DNA from: Mycteria americana
Taxonomy: Eukaryota > Chordata > Aves > Ciconiiformes > Ciconiidae
Direction: 5' to 3'
Length of the DNA stretch: 64,000 nt
NCBI RefSeq assembly: GCF_035582795.1
Contig: NC_134366.1
Coordinates: 1,562,501-1,626,500, forward strand
Made by a program: the position numbers and the translations under genes. Positions 22,480 through 62,500 of the stretch are shown here, in pieces (positions within the stretch are counted from its first letter, which is position 1; the number at the start of each line of letters is the position of its first letter). The notes below the pieces were generated by a model that made no database searches, was not told the DNA's origin, and saw only the letters and a program-made list of their open reading frames with translations.

Positions 22480-23085
22480 GGGGAGGGGGTGCAGCACCCC
22501 CGAGGGGGTGCAGGGCCGTGGTGTGGGTGCAGCACCCCACGTGGGTGCAGGACCCCAGTATGGGTGCAGGACCCCGGCGTGGGTGCAGGACCCCGGCGTG
22601 GGTGCGGGGTTTCGGCATGGGTGCAGCACGCCGGTGCGGGTGCGGCACCCTGGTGTGGGTGCAGGTTCTTGGTGCGGGTGCACAGGCTCGGCATGGGTGC
22701 AGCACCCCAGGATGGTTGCAGGATCCCGGCATGGGTGCACAGTCTTGTTGTGGGTGCAGGGTCTTGGCGTGGGTCGCAGCATGGGTGCAGGGTCTCGGTG
22801 TGGGTGCTGGGTCTCGGTTTGGGTGCAGCACCCTGGCATGGGTGCATGGCCTTGGCGTGGGTGCAGGACGCTGGCGTGGGTGCAGCAACCCCCCGGTGTG
22901 GGTGTGGGGTCTCAGTGTGGGTGCAGGGTCTCGGTGTGGGTGCAGAGTCTTGGTGTGGGTGCAGGACGCTGGCGTGGGTGCAGCAACCCCCCGGCATGGG
23001 TGCAGAGTCTTGGCGTGGGTGCAGAGTCTTGGCGTGGGTGCAGGGTCTTGGCGTGGGTGCAGGGTCCCGGCGTGGGCGCAGCGCC
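22480..23085. repeat. 19-bp minisatellite in DSD 3'UTR
   Basis: Units such as GTGGGTGCAGGACCCCGGC and GTGGGTGCAGAGTCTTGGC, period 19 bp, with occasional CAACCCCCCGG insertions that recur. It lies between the DSD stop codon and its poly(A) signal, so it is predicted to be transcribed. Confidence 0.9.
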
Positions 23086-23108
23086 CCGGCAGCTCCCCGC
23101 TCTCCTCC

Positions 23109-26100
23109 CTACCAGCCGCGGACGGGGTGCCAGAGCTCCACCACCTTCCCGCCGGCGTGGACGTAGTAGACGGGGTGCATGGCGGCGGTGGCGCAGGCCT
23201 GCGGTGGGTAGGGATGCTGAGCCGGGCGTGGCCGGGCGCGGCCGGGCGTGGCGTGGCAGGGCGGGTACTCACATGGAAGGGGATGAGAGCCAGGATGCTG
23301 CCCAACGGGAAGCGCCCGAAATCCAACCGGCCGTCGACGGCTTCCACCTGCCCGTGCTCCTGCGTCAGCCCCACCAGCCTGCGGGGACACGCCGTCACGT
23401 CGCCCACCCGCGTGTCTCCCCCACCCGTGCCACCCACGGCACCCACCTGAGCTGCGGGTGCCCCTCGATGGCGGCGCAGCCCGTGGGCGCCTGGTCCCGG
23501 CCGTGGAGGCTGAGGGCGGCCCACCCGCAGTCCACCAGGAGCTGGTTGCGGTGGGGATAGTGACCGATGACCCTGGTGAGGACACGGATGGCCACGTCCT
23601 CCGGGTGACAGGAACCCAGCAGGGTCTGCTGAAGGTCTGGGAGAAGAGGGTGCCCAGCCCGGGTTGGGGTGCGTCCCACCCTGGGGGGGGGTGTCACACC
23701 GGGGTTGGGGGGTGGTCCCAAGCCCCCCAACCCACTCACCGTAGAAGAGGTAGTTGCCCGGGTGGAGCTCGGTGAGCTGGGCCATCTCCGGCACCGGGTG
23801 GCTGCAGGACGGCGTGGAGCCGATGCTGGCCTGGGGACACGGCACGCCTGCCCGCCGCAGCCTGCCGGCACACGGGACCCTCTGAGCGGCCAGGGCACGG
23901 CCAGGGGGACATCACCCCCAGGCACCGTGGGAGTGGGAGCAGAGGTGGGGCCATCACCCCCCCACCCCAGGCACCATGAGGAACAAGATCAGAGGTGGGT
24001 CCATCACCCCTGGTGTCACAGGAGCAGGACCACAGGTGGGTCCATCACCCCCAGGTGCCATGGGAGTGGGACCAGAGATGGGTCCATCACCCCTGGTCAC
24101 CATGGGAGCAGGACCAGAGGTGGGGCCATCACCCCTGGGCACCATGGGAGCGGGACCAGAGTTGGGTCCATCACCCCCTGTGCCAGGCATCATGGGGAAC
24201 AAGATCAGAGGTGGGTCCATCACCCCTGGTGTCACAGGAGCAGGACCAGAGCTGGGTCCATCACCCCCAGGTGCCATGGGCGTGCGACTGGAGGTGACTC
24301 CATCACCCCTGGGCACCCCAGGAGAGCGACCGGAGGTGGTGATGCCCCAGGGAGCCCCAAATGTGCGAGGGAGACCCCCAGATGTTCAAGGGAGCCATCC
24401 AGATGTGGCAGAGCACCCCCCCCCCCACTGCGGTGCACCAGGAGGACCCTGAGATGTGCTGGGGAGCCAGCCAGATGTGCCTGGATGCCATCCAGAGGTG
24501 CCAGAGAGCCCCCAGATGCAACAGAGAGCCCCCCAAACACCCAAGGCAGGTCACGCCCCCCCCAGATATGCCAGAGCACCCCTCCAGATGTGCCTGGGAC
24601 CACCCCCAGCTGTGCCCAGGCATTCCCAAATGTGCCTGAGATCCACCCACACGGAGCTGGAGATGCCCCCAGATGTTTTAAAGCACTCCCAGATGTCTCT
24701 GGGAGCCCCCAGATGTGCCACTGCACCCCCAGATGTGTTGGAGACCCCTTCAGATGGTTCTGGGAGTCCCCAGATGTGCAAGAAACCCCACCCCGATATG
24801 CTGGAGACCCCCCAAGATGTGCCAGGGTGCCACCAGATGTGCCCAGGTGGCCCCAGATGTGCCAGAGATCCATCCAGATGTGTGTGGGACCCCCCCCAGA
24901 CATCCCATAGCAACCCCAGATGTGCCTGGGACCCCCCTCAGATGTACCAGGACATCCCCAGATGTGCCAGAGGTTCCCCCCCCAGACGGGCCTGCGATCC
25001 GCCCCAGGTATGCCAGAGCCCCCCCAGATGTGCCAGAGCACCCCCAGATGTGCTCAGGAGCCCCCAGATGTGCCTGAGATCCACCTATATGAGCCTGAGC
25101 TCTCCCCAGATGTGTTAAATCATCCCCAGATGTTCCAGGGCCCCCCTCCGATGGGTCAGAGCACCCACAGATGTGCGCAGGAGCCCACAACCCCCCGAGT
25201 ATGGCCCAGCTCCCCCAGATGTGCCTCGGACCCCTCCCAGATGTTCCCGGGCCCCTCCCAGCTGTGCCAGAGCCCCCTTAGCTGTGCTGCGGACACCCCC
25301 CCCCAGATGTTCTGGGGCACCCCCAGATGTGCCCAAGATCTTCCCAGATGTGCCCGAGCAGCCCAGATGTGTCCCATCCCCCCCTACATTCAAAGGCCAC
25401 GTGGCGAGGGGGTGCCATGTCCCCATGGGGGGGGAGGGGGGTCACACCCCTCCCCCGCTCTCCCTGGCCCCTCTGGGACCGTGGGGCTCATCGGGGGGTG
25501 GGGGTGGGGGTGTCAGAGCAGCCCCCCGAATTTTAAGGGGGAGGCGGGGGGGGCAGCAGGTTTCCCCGCGTGCCTCAGTTTCCCCACCGCAAACCGGTGC
25601 CACAACCGAGTGGGGTGGGGCCGCAGACCCCCCGGGAGGGGTCCCCAGGGGAGCACGGCCCCATGCACAGGGGATGGGGGTCCTGGGGGACCCCACTGCC
25701 CCCCCCCCCCCCAAAGTGGGAACCACCCGGCAGCAATTCCCTGCGGGATGCAGAAACCCGGCTGGGAGGAGCGGGTGACAAGCGGGGGGGGGGACACACA
25801 ACGACACAGGTCCCAACCTGCCACCAAAGCCACATCAAAGGTGAGCGGAGCTGCCAGCGTCCTCCTCCAGCACCCCGGGGGGGCTTTGTAGGGCCCCCTT
25901 TTATGGGGGGCATTTGCATTTACAGCCAGGCACCGGGGTTTTATGGGGTGGGGGACACCCCCCTCCCCCACGGTGGCCAGCTTGGCCCCCTCCCCCCGCC
26001 CCAAATCCCCTTAACTCTGCCCGTCCCTGGGTTTGGGACACTCACGCGGTGACGAAGTCAAGCACGGCGGCGGCGGTGGCCCGGGCGATGGCTTGGATGG

Positions 26101-28722
26101 CCGGGACATCGCGGCAGCCGTAGGTGTCCCCGCAGTGAGCGTAGACCCCCACCAGTGTCACCTCCTCCGGTGCCTCCTCGGCGATGGCCCGGGCCAGGGC
26201 CACCGCACCGGGGTCCGTGGGCCGCACGCCGGCTGCCGGGCCAGGAGGAGGAGGAGGGTCCCAGCGTGGCTCGGGGGGGTGGGTGCTGGGGTGGGGGGGG
26301 TGGGGGGGGCTTTGGTGGCCAATGTTGGGTGAGATGGTGGAGATGGGGGGCTTGGGGGGACGGGGGCATCACCCCCATGGAGCGTCCTGGGGGTGGGCGG
26401 GTGAAGATGGGGGTTGGGGGGGCTGAAATGTCCCATCGTGGGGGGTTATGGGGGGCTCGCCCCATGGAGCACCCTTGAAGAATGATTGGGGGGGGGTCTT
26501 GAATGTCCCATCCTGGTTGAGCTGCGGGGGGGACATGGGGGTCCCCCGCCATGGAGCATGCTTGAATAATGGCTTTTGGGGGGGGGGTGTCTCAAATGCC
26601 CCATCCTGGGGGTTATGGGGCACCCCTGCCCCATGGAGCACCCTTGAAGATGACTTTTTTTGGGGGGGGTGTCTTAAATGCCCCATCCTGGTCGAGCTGG
26701 TGGGTCTGGGGGCTTGAGGTTGGCGGGGCACAGAAGAACAACTTCTTGTGGGGGTGGGGGGCTCAAATACCCCATCCTGCTTGAGCTGCTGGGGCTGGGG
26801 GGGGACATGGAGCATGGCACCCCGGGGAGCATCCGGGGGGGGGTGCAACCACCCTTGGCGAGAACGCGCGATGTCCCCCCTCCGCATCCCCCCACCCCAC
26901 AGCACCCCAGGCACTGGTGGGATCCCAGAGGCTGGTGGGATCCCAGACACCGGTGGGATCCCAGATGTTGGTGGGATCTGAGATTCAGGTGGGATCCCAG
27001 ACGCTGATGGGATCCCAGACGCTGATGGGATCCCAGATATTGGTGGGATCCCAGATGCAGGTGGGATCCCAGACACCAGTGGCATCCCAGATGTTGGTGG
27101 GATCCCAGACACTGGTGGGATCCCAGATGTTGGTGGGATCCCAGAGGCTGGTGGGATCCCAGATTCAGGTGGGATCCCAGACGCTGATGGGATCCCAGGC
27201 ACCGGTGGGATCCCAGAGGCTGGTGGGATCCCAGACATTGGTGGGATCCCAGACACTGGTGGGATCCCAGACACCGGTGGGATCCCAGATGTTGGTGGGA
27301 TCCCAGAGGCTGGTGGGATCCCAGGCACCAGTGGGATCCCAGATGCAGGTGGGATCCCAGACATTGGTGGGATCCCAGACACCGGTGGGATCCCAGACAC
27401 CGGTGGGATCCGAGATTCAGGTGGGATCCCAGACGCTGATGGGATCCCAGACACTGGTGGGATCCCAGATATTGGTGGGATCCCAGATATTGGTGGGATC
27501 CCAGGCACCGGTGGGATCCCAGAGGCTGGTGGGATCCCAGGCGCCGGTGGGATTTGGGGTGTGTGGGGGTTACTTTGGGGGGGGTCACCTACCCCTGCCG
27601 TTCCCGCAGTCGAGCTTGAGCCAGACGAGCCAGCGCTTGCCGGCGGGCAGCGGGTGCTGGCGCAGGAGACCCAGGGCCCGGGGGCTGTCGAGGAGGAGCT
27701 GGAAGGTTTGGAGGCGCTGGGCCAGGGCCGCGCACTCCTCCAGCCGCCCCCCCGGCAGCGGGTAGGCGTAGAGGATGTCATCGAAGCCCCCCGCCGCGAA
27801 GAACCGAGCCTCGGCCAAGGTGGAGACCACGATGCCGCGGCGGGTGCCGCCCGTCGCCAGCTCGGCACCTTCTCTGGGGGAGGGGGTGGAGGGAGGGGGT
27901 GATGGGGGGTGCTAAGGGGGTGCTGGGGGGGCACGGGGGGGTCTGGGAGGATGCCGGGGGGATGGTGGGGTGCTGGGGGGATGCTGGAGGGGAAGGTGGG
28001 GGATAGTGGGGGGGTGATGGGGAGGAAGGTGGGGGGATGCTGGGGGATGTTGGGGGGATGCTGGGGGAGAAGGGAGGGGATACTGGGGGGATACTGGAGG
28101 GGAGGTGGGAGGGTGCTGGGAGGATGCTGGGGGGATACTGGAGGGGACGATGGGGAGGAAGGTGGGGGATACTGGGGAGGATGCTGAGGGGTTGCTGGGG
28201 GGGATGATGGGGAGGAAGGTGGGGGGGTGCTGGGGGGGAGGATGGGGGGAGGATGGGGGGTGCTGGGGAGGATGCTGGGGGGATACTGGGGGGATACTGG
28301 GGGGGAAGGCGGGGGTTGCTGAGGGGGAGGATGGGGGGAGGATGGGAGGGATACTGGGAGGATGCTGGAGGGATGTTGGGGGGATGCTGGGGAGATGCTG
28401 GTGGGGGGGACGCTGGGGGGGATGCTGGGGGGATTTTGGGGGGAGGATGGGGAGATGCTGGGGGGGATGCTGGGGGGTTGCTGGGGAGGGGGGTGGGGGG
28501 ATGTTGGGGGGGATGCTGTGGGGGGATGCTGTGGGGGGATGCTGGGGGTGGGGGGGGCACACTCACAGCGTCTTGTGGGTTTTGACGTGGGGGCGCAGGC
28601 GGAGGCCGAGGGCCCGGCAGCGTTCCCGCATGCGCTCGGCGTTGCGCCGCATGGTCGCCTGCTCCAGGGTCAGCGCCGGGGTGGGCAGCTGCTCCAGGGG
28701 GGCCCCCAGCCAAATGCTGGTG
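23109..28722 (-). CDS. DSD: D-serine dehydratase (PLP- and zinc-dependent), 5' end unresolved
   Basis: Exons (minus, 5'->3'): 28567-28722, 27593-27873, 26046-26232, 23740-23861, 23447-23636, 23273-23378, 23109-23198; all joins keep frame. The product is a fold-type III PLP enzyme that converts D-serine to pyruvate and ammonia, as characterised from chicken kidney. The PLP lysine lies in PHVKTHKT. Numbering from the IWLGA position makes it residue 45, as in the chicken enzyme. Zinc ligands His and Cys are in IPFHACAT, formed across an exon join. Other matches include [51 protein letters not shown] and the C terminus [10 protein letters not shown]. From IWLGA to the stop there are 374 residues versus 376 in chicken (from memory). 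Chicken starts MWLGA, but here that codon is ATT. The exon begins one base into a codon (C ACC AGC ATT TGG), so the start must come from an upstream exon I could not find, or from ATG 22. The gene otherwise looks intact. Confidence 0.93.
23900..24315. repeat. ~42-bp minisatellite in DSD intron
   Basis: Units like GGTGCCATGGGAGTGGGACC followed by AGAGATGGGTCCATCACCCC, about ten copies, with a longer variant carrying GGAACAAGATCAGAGG. Confidence 0.88.
24340..25385. repeat. CCCCAGATGTGCC-type array in DSD intron
   Basis: About 1 kb of irregular units of about 20-27 bp centred on CCCCCAGATGTGCCAGAG, abutting the preceding array in the same intron (23862-26045). Confidence 0.88.
25386..26045. other. 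DSD intron, remainder
   Basis: GC-rich intron sequence with G and C homopolymers ending at the exon donor. Nothing else recognised. Confidence 0.6.
26440..26840. repeat. ~95-bp tandem repeat in DSD intron
   Basis: About four diverged copies of a unit with CATGGAGCACCCTTGAAGAA, a G run, and AATGCCCCATCCTGG. Confidence 0.8.
26915..27555. repeat. 18-bp BamHI-site minisatellite in DSD intron
   Basis: About 35 copies of GGTGGGATCCCAGACACT-type units, period 18 bp, nearly every unit with GGATCC. The period is a multiple of three, so long frames stay open on both strands (282 and 304 residues): repeat artefacts. Confidence 0.95.
27905..28555. repeat. GGGGGGATGCTGG array in DSD intron
   Basis: Degenerate ~13-15-bp units GGGGGGATGCTGGGG with GGAGGAAGGTGGGG variants. 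It fills most of the intron between exons 27593-27873 and 28567-28722. It is G-run rich on the plus strand. Confidence 0.9.
28567..28722 (-). CDS. DSD: DSD exon carrying the PLP lysine
   Basis: Reads [20 protein letters not shown]...[14 protein letters not shown]...[10 protein letters not shown]. The acceptor CCTCCGCAG gives an exon starting with one leftover base, so a coding or non-coding exon upstream must supply the first two bases if the start lies there. Confidence 0.92.
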
Positions 28723-29104
28723 CTGCGGAGGGGGGGAACCTGCCCTGCACCCAGCCCTGCACCCAAACCTGCACCCACCACGCACCCACCACGCACCCAC
28801 CACCCCTCCAAACCTGTACCCCCTATGCACCCCCCAAAAAACCCCCCTGCACCCACCTTGCACCCCCCCTGGACTCATCCTGCATCCACTTGGCACCCAC
28901 CCCTGCACCCAAACCTGCACCCACCCCTCCCCTGGGGGCACAGAGGTGGCTGCCGTGGGTCCCTGCCCCTTGGGTGGGGATTGGGGGCTGGGGGCCAGCG
29001 GGCTGAGCCCCCCCCACGGGACCCAGCACCCAGGGGTGCTTTGGGTGGGGGCGGTGCTGGGGCAGCCCGGGGGTGTCCCCACCGCTGGGCACAAACCGGG
29101 GGGT

Positions 29105-29810
29105 TCCCTCGGTCTCAGGTGGACACTTGGGACTGGGACCTATGGGACTGGGAAACCGGGGAGTGGGACACCTGAGTCACCTCAAACAGGGACACTGGGA
29201 GCAGGGACAAGTGGGACTGGGACACCTGGGACTGGGACACCTGGGAGAGGGACACTTGGGACAGGGACAAGTGGGACTGGGACACCTGGGACTGAGACAC
29301 CTGGGACAGGGACACTGGGAACAGGGACAAGTGGGACTGGGACACCTGGGAGAGGGACACTTGGGACAGGGACACTGGGAACAGGGACACTTGGGACTGG
29401 GACCTATGGGACTGGGAAACTGGGGAGTGGGACACCTGGGTCACCTCGAACAGGGACACTGGGAACAGGGACAAGTGGGACTGGGACACCTGGGACTGGG
29501 ACACCGGGAACAGGGACAAGTGGGACTGGGACACCTGGGACTGGGACACCTGGGACAGGGACATATGGGACTGGGATGTGTGGGACAGGGACACATGGAT
29601 TGCCTGGGACTGGGACACTTGGGACTGGGACACTTGGGACTGGGAAACCTGGGACTGGGAAACCTGGGAGTGGGACACCTGGGTCACCTAGGCTAGGGAC
29701 ACTGGGAGCAGGGACACCTGGGACAGGGATGCCCGAGACTGGGACACTGGAAACGGCCACCTGGCACTGGGACACATGGGACTGGGCCACCTGGGCCCAG
29801 GACACGGGGA
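29105..29810. repeat. GGGACACCTGGGACT array upstream of DSD
   Basis: Units of about 15-20 bp such as GTGGGACTGGGACACCTGGG and ACAGGGACACTGGGAACAGG, with larger repeated blocks (GGGACCTATGGGACTGGGAA occurs twice). Confidence 0.9.
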
Positions 29811-29929
29811 CAGGGACACCTGTCCAGGTCCAGGTGGGATGGGGACACCTGGGCCCTCCGTGGGGTGACCTCGGTGTCCCCACCAACACCTGGGGCACCC
29901 ACCGCAGGCTGTCTGGGGTGAAGGTCCCG

Positions 29930-30310
29930 GTGGCACCCTGAGCACCCATCCCTCCCCCTGCCCACCTGTCTGTCCGTCCGTCCATCCCTCCGTCCGGCGC
30001 CGTGGCTGCTCCCGGCTCGGCTCCGGTGGCTCCGGTGGCTCCGGTGGCCCCGCTGGTGCCCGCTCCACGTGACGCCGTGGGCACCCGCAGCCAGCCTTGG
30101 CTGGGGACAGAGGTCGCTGCCGGCCATGGGGCCCCCCCGGGGGTGGCAGGGGCAGGGGAGGACACGGGCGCCGCGGCCGGGGACATTCAGCCTCCCCGGG
30201 ACAGCACAGGGACAGCCTGCCAGCTCCCTGGGGACAGCGGCCGGCTACGGAACCCCATGCCCGTGGGGGGCCGAGGAAGGACGGCTGAGACCTGGAATGC
30301 TCGTGCTCCG
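29930..30310 (-). promoter_or_regulatory. CpG-rich stretch, candidate DSD 5' region
   Basis: Non-repetitive GC-rich DNA upstream of the DSD exons, the only non-array sequence between DSD and the 40-bp array. A first DSD exon and promoter would be expected about here. A minus-strand ATGGCCGGC occurs at about 30127 but I could not tie it to a donor. Weak call. Confidence 0.25.
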
Positions 30311-32860
30311 TGTGCCCGGGGCTGCTGAGACCTCCCGTGCTCATGACACGTGGGTGCGCGGCTGCTGAGGCCTGGCACGTTCATGACACGTGGGCACAGG
30401 GTTGCTGAGGGCTGAGGCCGCACGTGCTTGTGACGTGTGCACATGGCTGCTGAGAGCCCGGCTGCCCCGTGCGCGTGACGCAGGGGTGCAGGGCTGCTGA
30501 GACCCCCCACGCTCGTGACACAGGGGTGCAGGGCAGCTGAGACCCCCCACGCTCCTGACACAGAGGTGCACAGCTGCTGAGACCCCTACACTCGTGACAC
30601 AGGGGTGCAGGGCTGCTGAGACCCCCCACGCTCCTGACACAGAGGTGCACAGCTGCTGAGACCCCTACACTCGTGACACAGGGGTGCAGGGCTGCTGAGA
30701 CCCCCCACGCTCGTGACACAGGGGTGCAGGGCTGCTGAGACCCCCCACGCTCGTGACACAGGGGTGCAGGGCAGCTGAGACCCCCCACGCTCCTGACACG
30801 TGGGTACAAGGCAGCCGAGCCACAACCACGTCCATGGCACATGGATACGCGGCTGCTGAGACCCCCCATGCTTGTGACACAGGGGTGCAGGGCTGCTGAG
30901 ACCCCTCACACTCGTGACACGTGGGTACAAGGCATCTGAGACCTTCCACACTCGTGACACATGGGTACAAGGCATCTGAGACCTTCCACACTCGTGACAC
31001 AGGGATGCACGGCTGCTGAGACCCCCCATGCTTGTGACACAGGGGTGCAGGGCTGCTGAGACCCCCCACACTCGTGACACGTGGGTACAAGGCATCTGAG
31101 ACCTTCCACACTCGTGACACATGGGTGCAGGGCAGCTGAGACCCCCCACGCTCATGACACAGGGGTGCAGGGCTGCTGAGACCCCCCACGCTCGTGACAC
31201 GTGGGTACAAGGCAGCCGAGCCACAACCACGTCCATGGCACATGGATACGCGGCTGCTGAGACCCTCCATGCTCATAACACGTGTGTACAGGGCTACTGA
31301 GATCCCTCCCACTCAGGAGACGTGGGTGCACGGCTGCTGAGACCCCTTACAGTCGTGACACACGTGTACATGGCTGCTGAGACCCCCCCGCCTCGTGACA
31401 TGTGGGTGCACGGCTGCTGAGACCCTTTACACTCATGACACGTGTACATGGCTGCTGAGGCCCCCCCACGCTTGTGACACCTGGGGCTACGGCTGCTGAG
31501 AGCCCCCCCACTCATGACACGTGGGAGCACGGCTCTTGAGCCCCCCCCAGTCTGGTGACGCAGGGGAACTGGGCTGCCAAGACCCCCCCACCCCTGACAC
31601 ATGGGTGCAGGGCTGCTGAGACCCCCCATGCTCGTCACACGTGGGTACACAGCTGCTGAGTACCCCCCCCACACCCGTGACACACAGGGCTAGGGCTGCT
31701 GAGACCCCCCCCACTCATAACATGTAGGTGCATGGCTCTTGAGACCCCCCCAGTCTTGTGACACAGGGGTGCACGGCTGCTGAGACCCCCCACGCTCGTG
31801 ACACGTGGGTGTACAGTTGCTGAGACCCCCCCCCACTCATGACAAATGGGGCTAGCGCTGCTGAGACCCCCCACACTCATGACACGTGGGTGCACGGCTC
31901 CTGACCCCCCCCCCCCAGTCTCATGACACAGGGGTACAGAACTGCTGAGACCCCCCCACTCGTGACACATGGGTGCACGGCTGCTGAGCCCCCCCCCCCC
32001 ATGACATGTGGGTACACAGCTGCTGAGACCCCCCTCAACTTGTGACACATGGGTGTACAGTTGCTGAGACCCCCGCCCACGCCTGTGACACGTGGAGGCA
32101 CAGCTGCTGAGACCCCCCACGCTCGTGACACATGGGTGCAGGGCAGCTGAGACCCCCCACACTCATGACACCCGGGTGCAGGGCAGCTGAGACCCCCCAC
32201 ACTCATGACACAGGGGTGCAGGGCTGCTGAGAACCCCCACGCTCGTGACACGTGGTTACGTGGCTGCTGAGACCCCCCACACTCGTGACACAGGGGTGCA
32301 GGGCTGCTGAGACCCCCCACGCTCGTGACACCCGGGTGCACGGCTGCTGAGACCCCCCACACTCATGACACAGGGGTGCAGGGCTGCTGAGACCCCCACG
32401 CTCGTGACACATGGGTACAAGGCAGCTGAGACCCCTCACACTTGTGACACAGGGTTGCACGGCTGCTGAGACCCCCCACGCTCGTGACACAGGGGTGCAC
32501 GGCTGCTGAGACCCCCCACACTCGTGACACAGGGGTGCAGGGCAGCTGAGAACCCCCACGCTCGTGACACAGGGGTGCAGGGCTGCTGAGACCCCCCATG
32601 CTCGTGACACGTGGGTACATGGCTGCTGAGACTCCCCACACTCGTGACACAGGGGTGCAGGGCTGCTGAGACCCCGCACACTCGTGACACAGGGGTGCAG
32701 GGCAGCTGAGAACCCCCACGCTCGTGACACAGGGGTGCAGGGCTGCTGAGACCCCCCACGCTCGTGACACGTGGGTACATGGCTGCTGAGACCCCCCACA
32801 CTCGTGACACAGGGGTGCAGGGCAGCTGAGACCCCCACGCTCGTGACACGTGTGTCCCCA
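30310..32860. repeat. 40-bp satellite-like array between DSD and NBEAL2
   Basis: About 2.5 kb of a 40-bp unit: GCTGCTGAGACCCCCCACGC followed by TCGTGACACAGGGGTGCAGG (period checked at 30481-30521). Variants carry GTGACACGTGGGTACAAGGC, so many units contain the E-box CACGTG. The middle (about 31300-32090) is more diverged; both flanks are nearly homogeneous. Multi-unit blocks recur, for example the CACAACCACGTCCATGGCAC block at about 30820 and 31224. Confidence 0.95.
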
Positions 32861-33003
32861 TGTCCCAGCCCAGCCAGGCCCTGCTACACAGGGCAGGTCC
32901 CCCCCACCGCGAGGGGACACCGTGGGGACGGGACACACCGGGGGGGGACACACGGGGGGGGACACCCCCATCCCGCGCGGGGCAGACAAGGGCCTTGCAC
33001 GCG

Positions 33004-33009
33004 TTTATT
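33004..33009 (-). promoter_or_regulatory. Poly(A) signal, NBEAL2
   Basis: Minus-strand AATAAA (plus TTTATT) about 415 bp after the stop codon. The 3'UTR also has an (AAT)n run at about 33021-33050 and a G-homopolymer near 33241-33265. Confidence 0.65.
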
Positions 33010-33420
33010 TCCCATAGATATATTATTATTATTATTATTATTAATTTTTTTTTCTGTAAAAGACCTAAAAATGGATAGAAAAAAAAAAAATAAAAGGGGA
33101 GGGGGGACACACCGGCCGGCTCCTGGCCAGCGGGCGCGGCGGGGGGGGGACGTGGCACCCCCCTTCCCAGCGAGGGGTCCCCCGCCTCCTCCTCTCCCCC
33201 GTCCCCCCTGCGGGAAGGGGGGACGCGTCCCCCTAAAATCTGGGGGGGGGGGGGGGGGGGGGGGATTCCGCGCCCCCCCACCCCACCCCACGGGGGGCTG
33301 GATAAGGCCACGGGCGATGGGGCTGAGCGGGCGGCGCGGGGGCTCCCCGACCCCCCCGGCTCCGCGGGGCGCAGGGCCCCCCCCCGCCGCGCTGCGGGGG
33401 CACCCGGGGGGGGGCAGCCC

Positions 33421-61331
<27,911 letters not shown>

Positions 61332-62500
61332 GACCCCGGTGCACGGCGAGCCGCGCCGGCGCAGCCGGGACAGGACGGGACGGGGGGGGACGTTGTTGTT
61401 ATTTTACGTCCCCCCCCTTTCTCACCGCCGCCTCGCTTCGCTCTTGTGCAAAGCGACCGAAAAAAAAAAAAAAAAAAAACCACCCAAAAACCAGAGCGTC
61501 AGGAAATGCCAAGTCACCCGCCGCCCCAACGGCGTTTCCTCTCACCGCGCCTGGCCGCCCGGCAGCGTTTCGGGGTGCCGGGGTGCCGCCGGTCGCCCCC
61601 AGCCCCGCGCGCCCACCCAGCGGCTCTGGGATGCGCCAGGGATGCGGTCAAGGTGATGGCGGTGGCCACGGGGCAAGGCGGGACGATGGGCATCGCCGCC
61701 GGCACGCGGCACAGCGCGGACACGACGCTCCGGCCCGGTTGGTTTCAAACGCCCCGGATAACCGGATCGCGCTGAAAACATGAACCAAATCTTGCCGTCG
61801 CCCCCGCCGCCACGGGGGCGACCGAAGCCGGGGTGCGTTGAGTTTGTCGGTTCTCACCATCCCTCCTCCCCACCCGACCTTCCTCCTTGCACCCACCCGC
61901 TGCTGGCGGCCCATCCCGGCGTGGCGCTCACCGGGCCGGTGCCGGTGGCCGCCCCCGCCGGTGCCCGTCCCAGCCGGTTGCCGGCTGGCAGAGCCTGTTG
62001 GGTGGCTTCTGGGCTCAGCCGGCGCGGTGCTGCCTGGGAACGTTGTGCCAGCACCTCCGTCCCCCGCCGGCGCTGCCGAGAGCTCCGGACCCCCCCCCAA
62101 AAGCGATGGTGGCAAAGCCACCAGGTTGTCACCTCCCCGCCGTTGAGTCCCACGGCGTGACGCCGAGGGTCCCGGCAGCGGGACCCCACCGGGGTCCCTG
62201 CCACCCCCCCGCCCCCCAGCTGGTGTGGGACAACATGGCCGGCACCGTGCCTGCCACGGCACGGCCACCCCGTGGGACACCCCTGGGGACATCCCTGTCC
62301 CCTGCCAGCGCCGGCGGTGCGGTGACACGAGCTCGGCCCTGTTTTAAAGCCACGAGAGAGAACGCATCCGCTCCCGGTGCGCAGCCCTCATCAGATCTCA
62401 CCGTCTGGGGAGGGGGACGATGACGGGGGACGCCGCCATGGAGGTGACACTCAGACCGGTGGCATCACCCGCTGCCCTGGCTTCAAGCCTCAAAAGAAGC
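61332..62500 (-). promoter_or_regulatory. CpG-rich region upstream of NBEAL2
   Basis: Non-repetitive, CpG-dense DNA upstream of the candidate first exon, with an A20 run at about 61460. Mammals have CCDC12 upstream of NBEAL2 (from memory); no trace of it was seen here. Promoter role is inferred from position. Confidence 0.4.

Noticed and set aside
26674-27765. Opposed 282- and 304-residue frames (VGSQ and LGSH repeats)
   Set aside because: 18-bp unit array inside a DSD intron; the reading frames are a consequence of the period.
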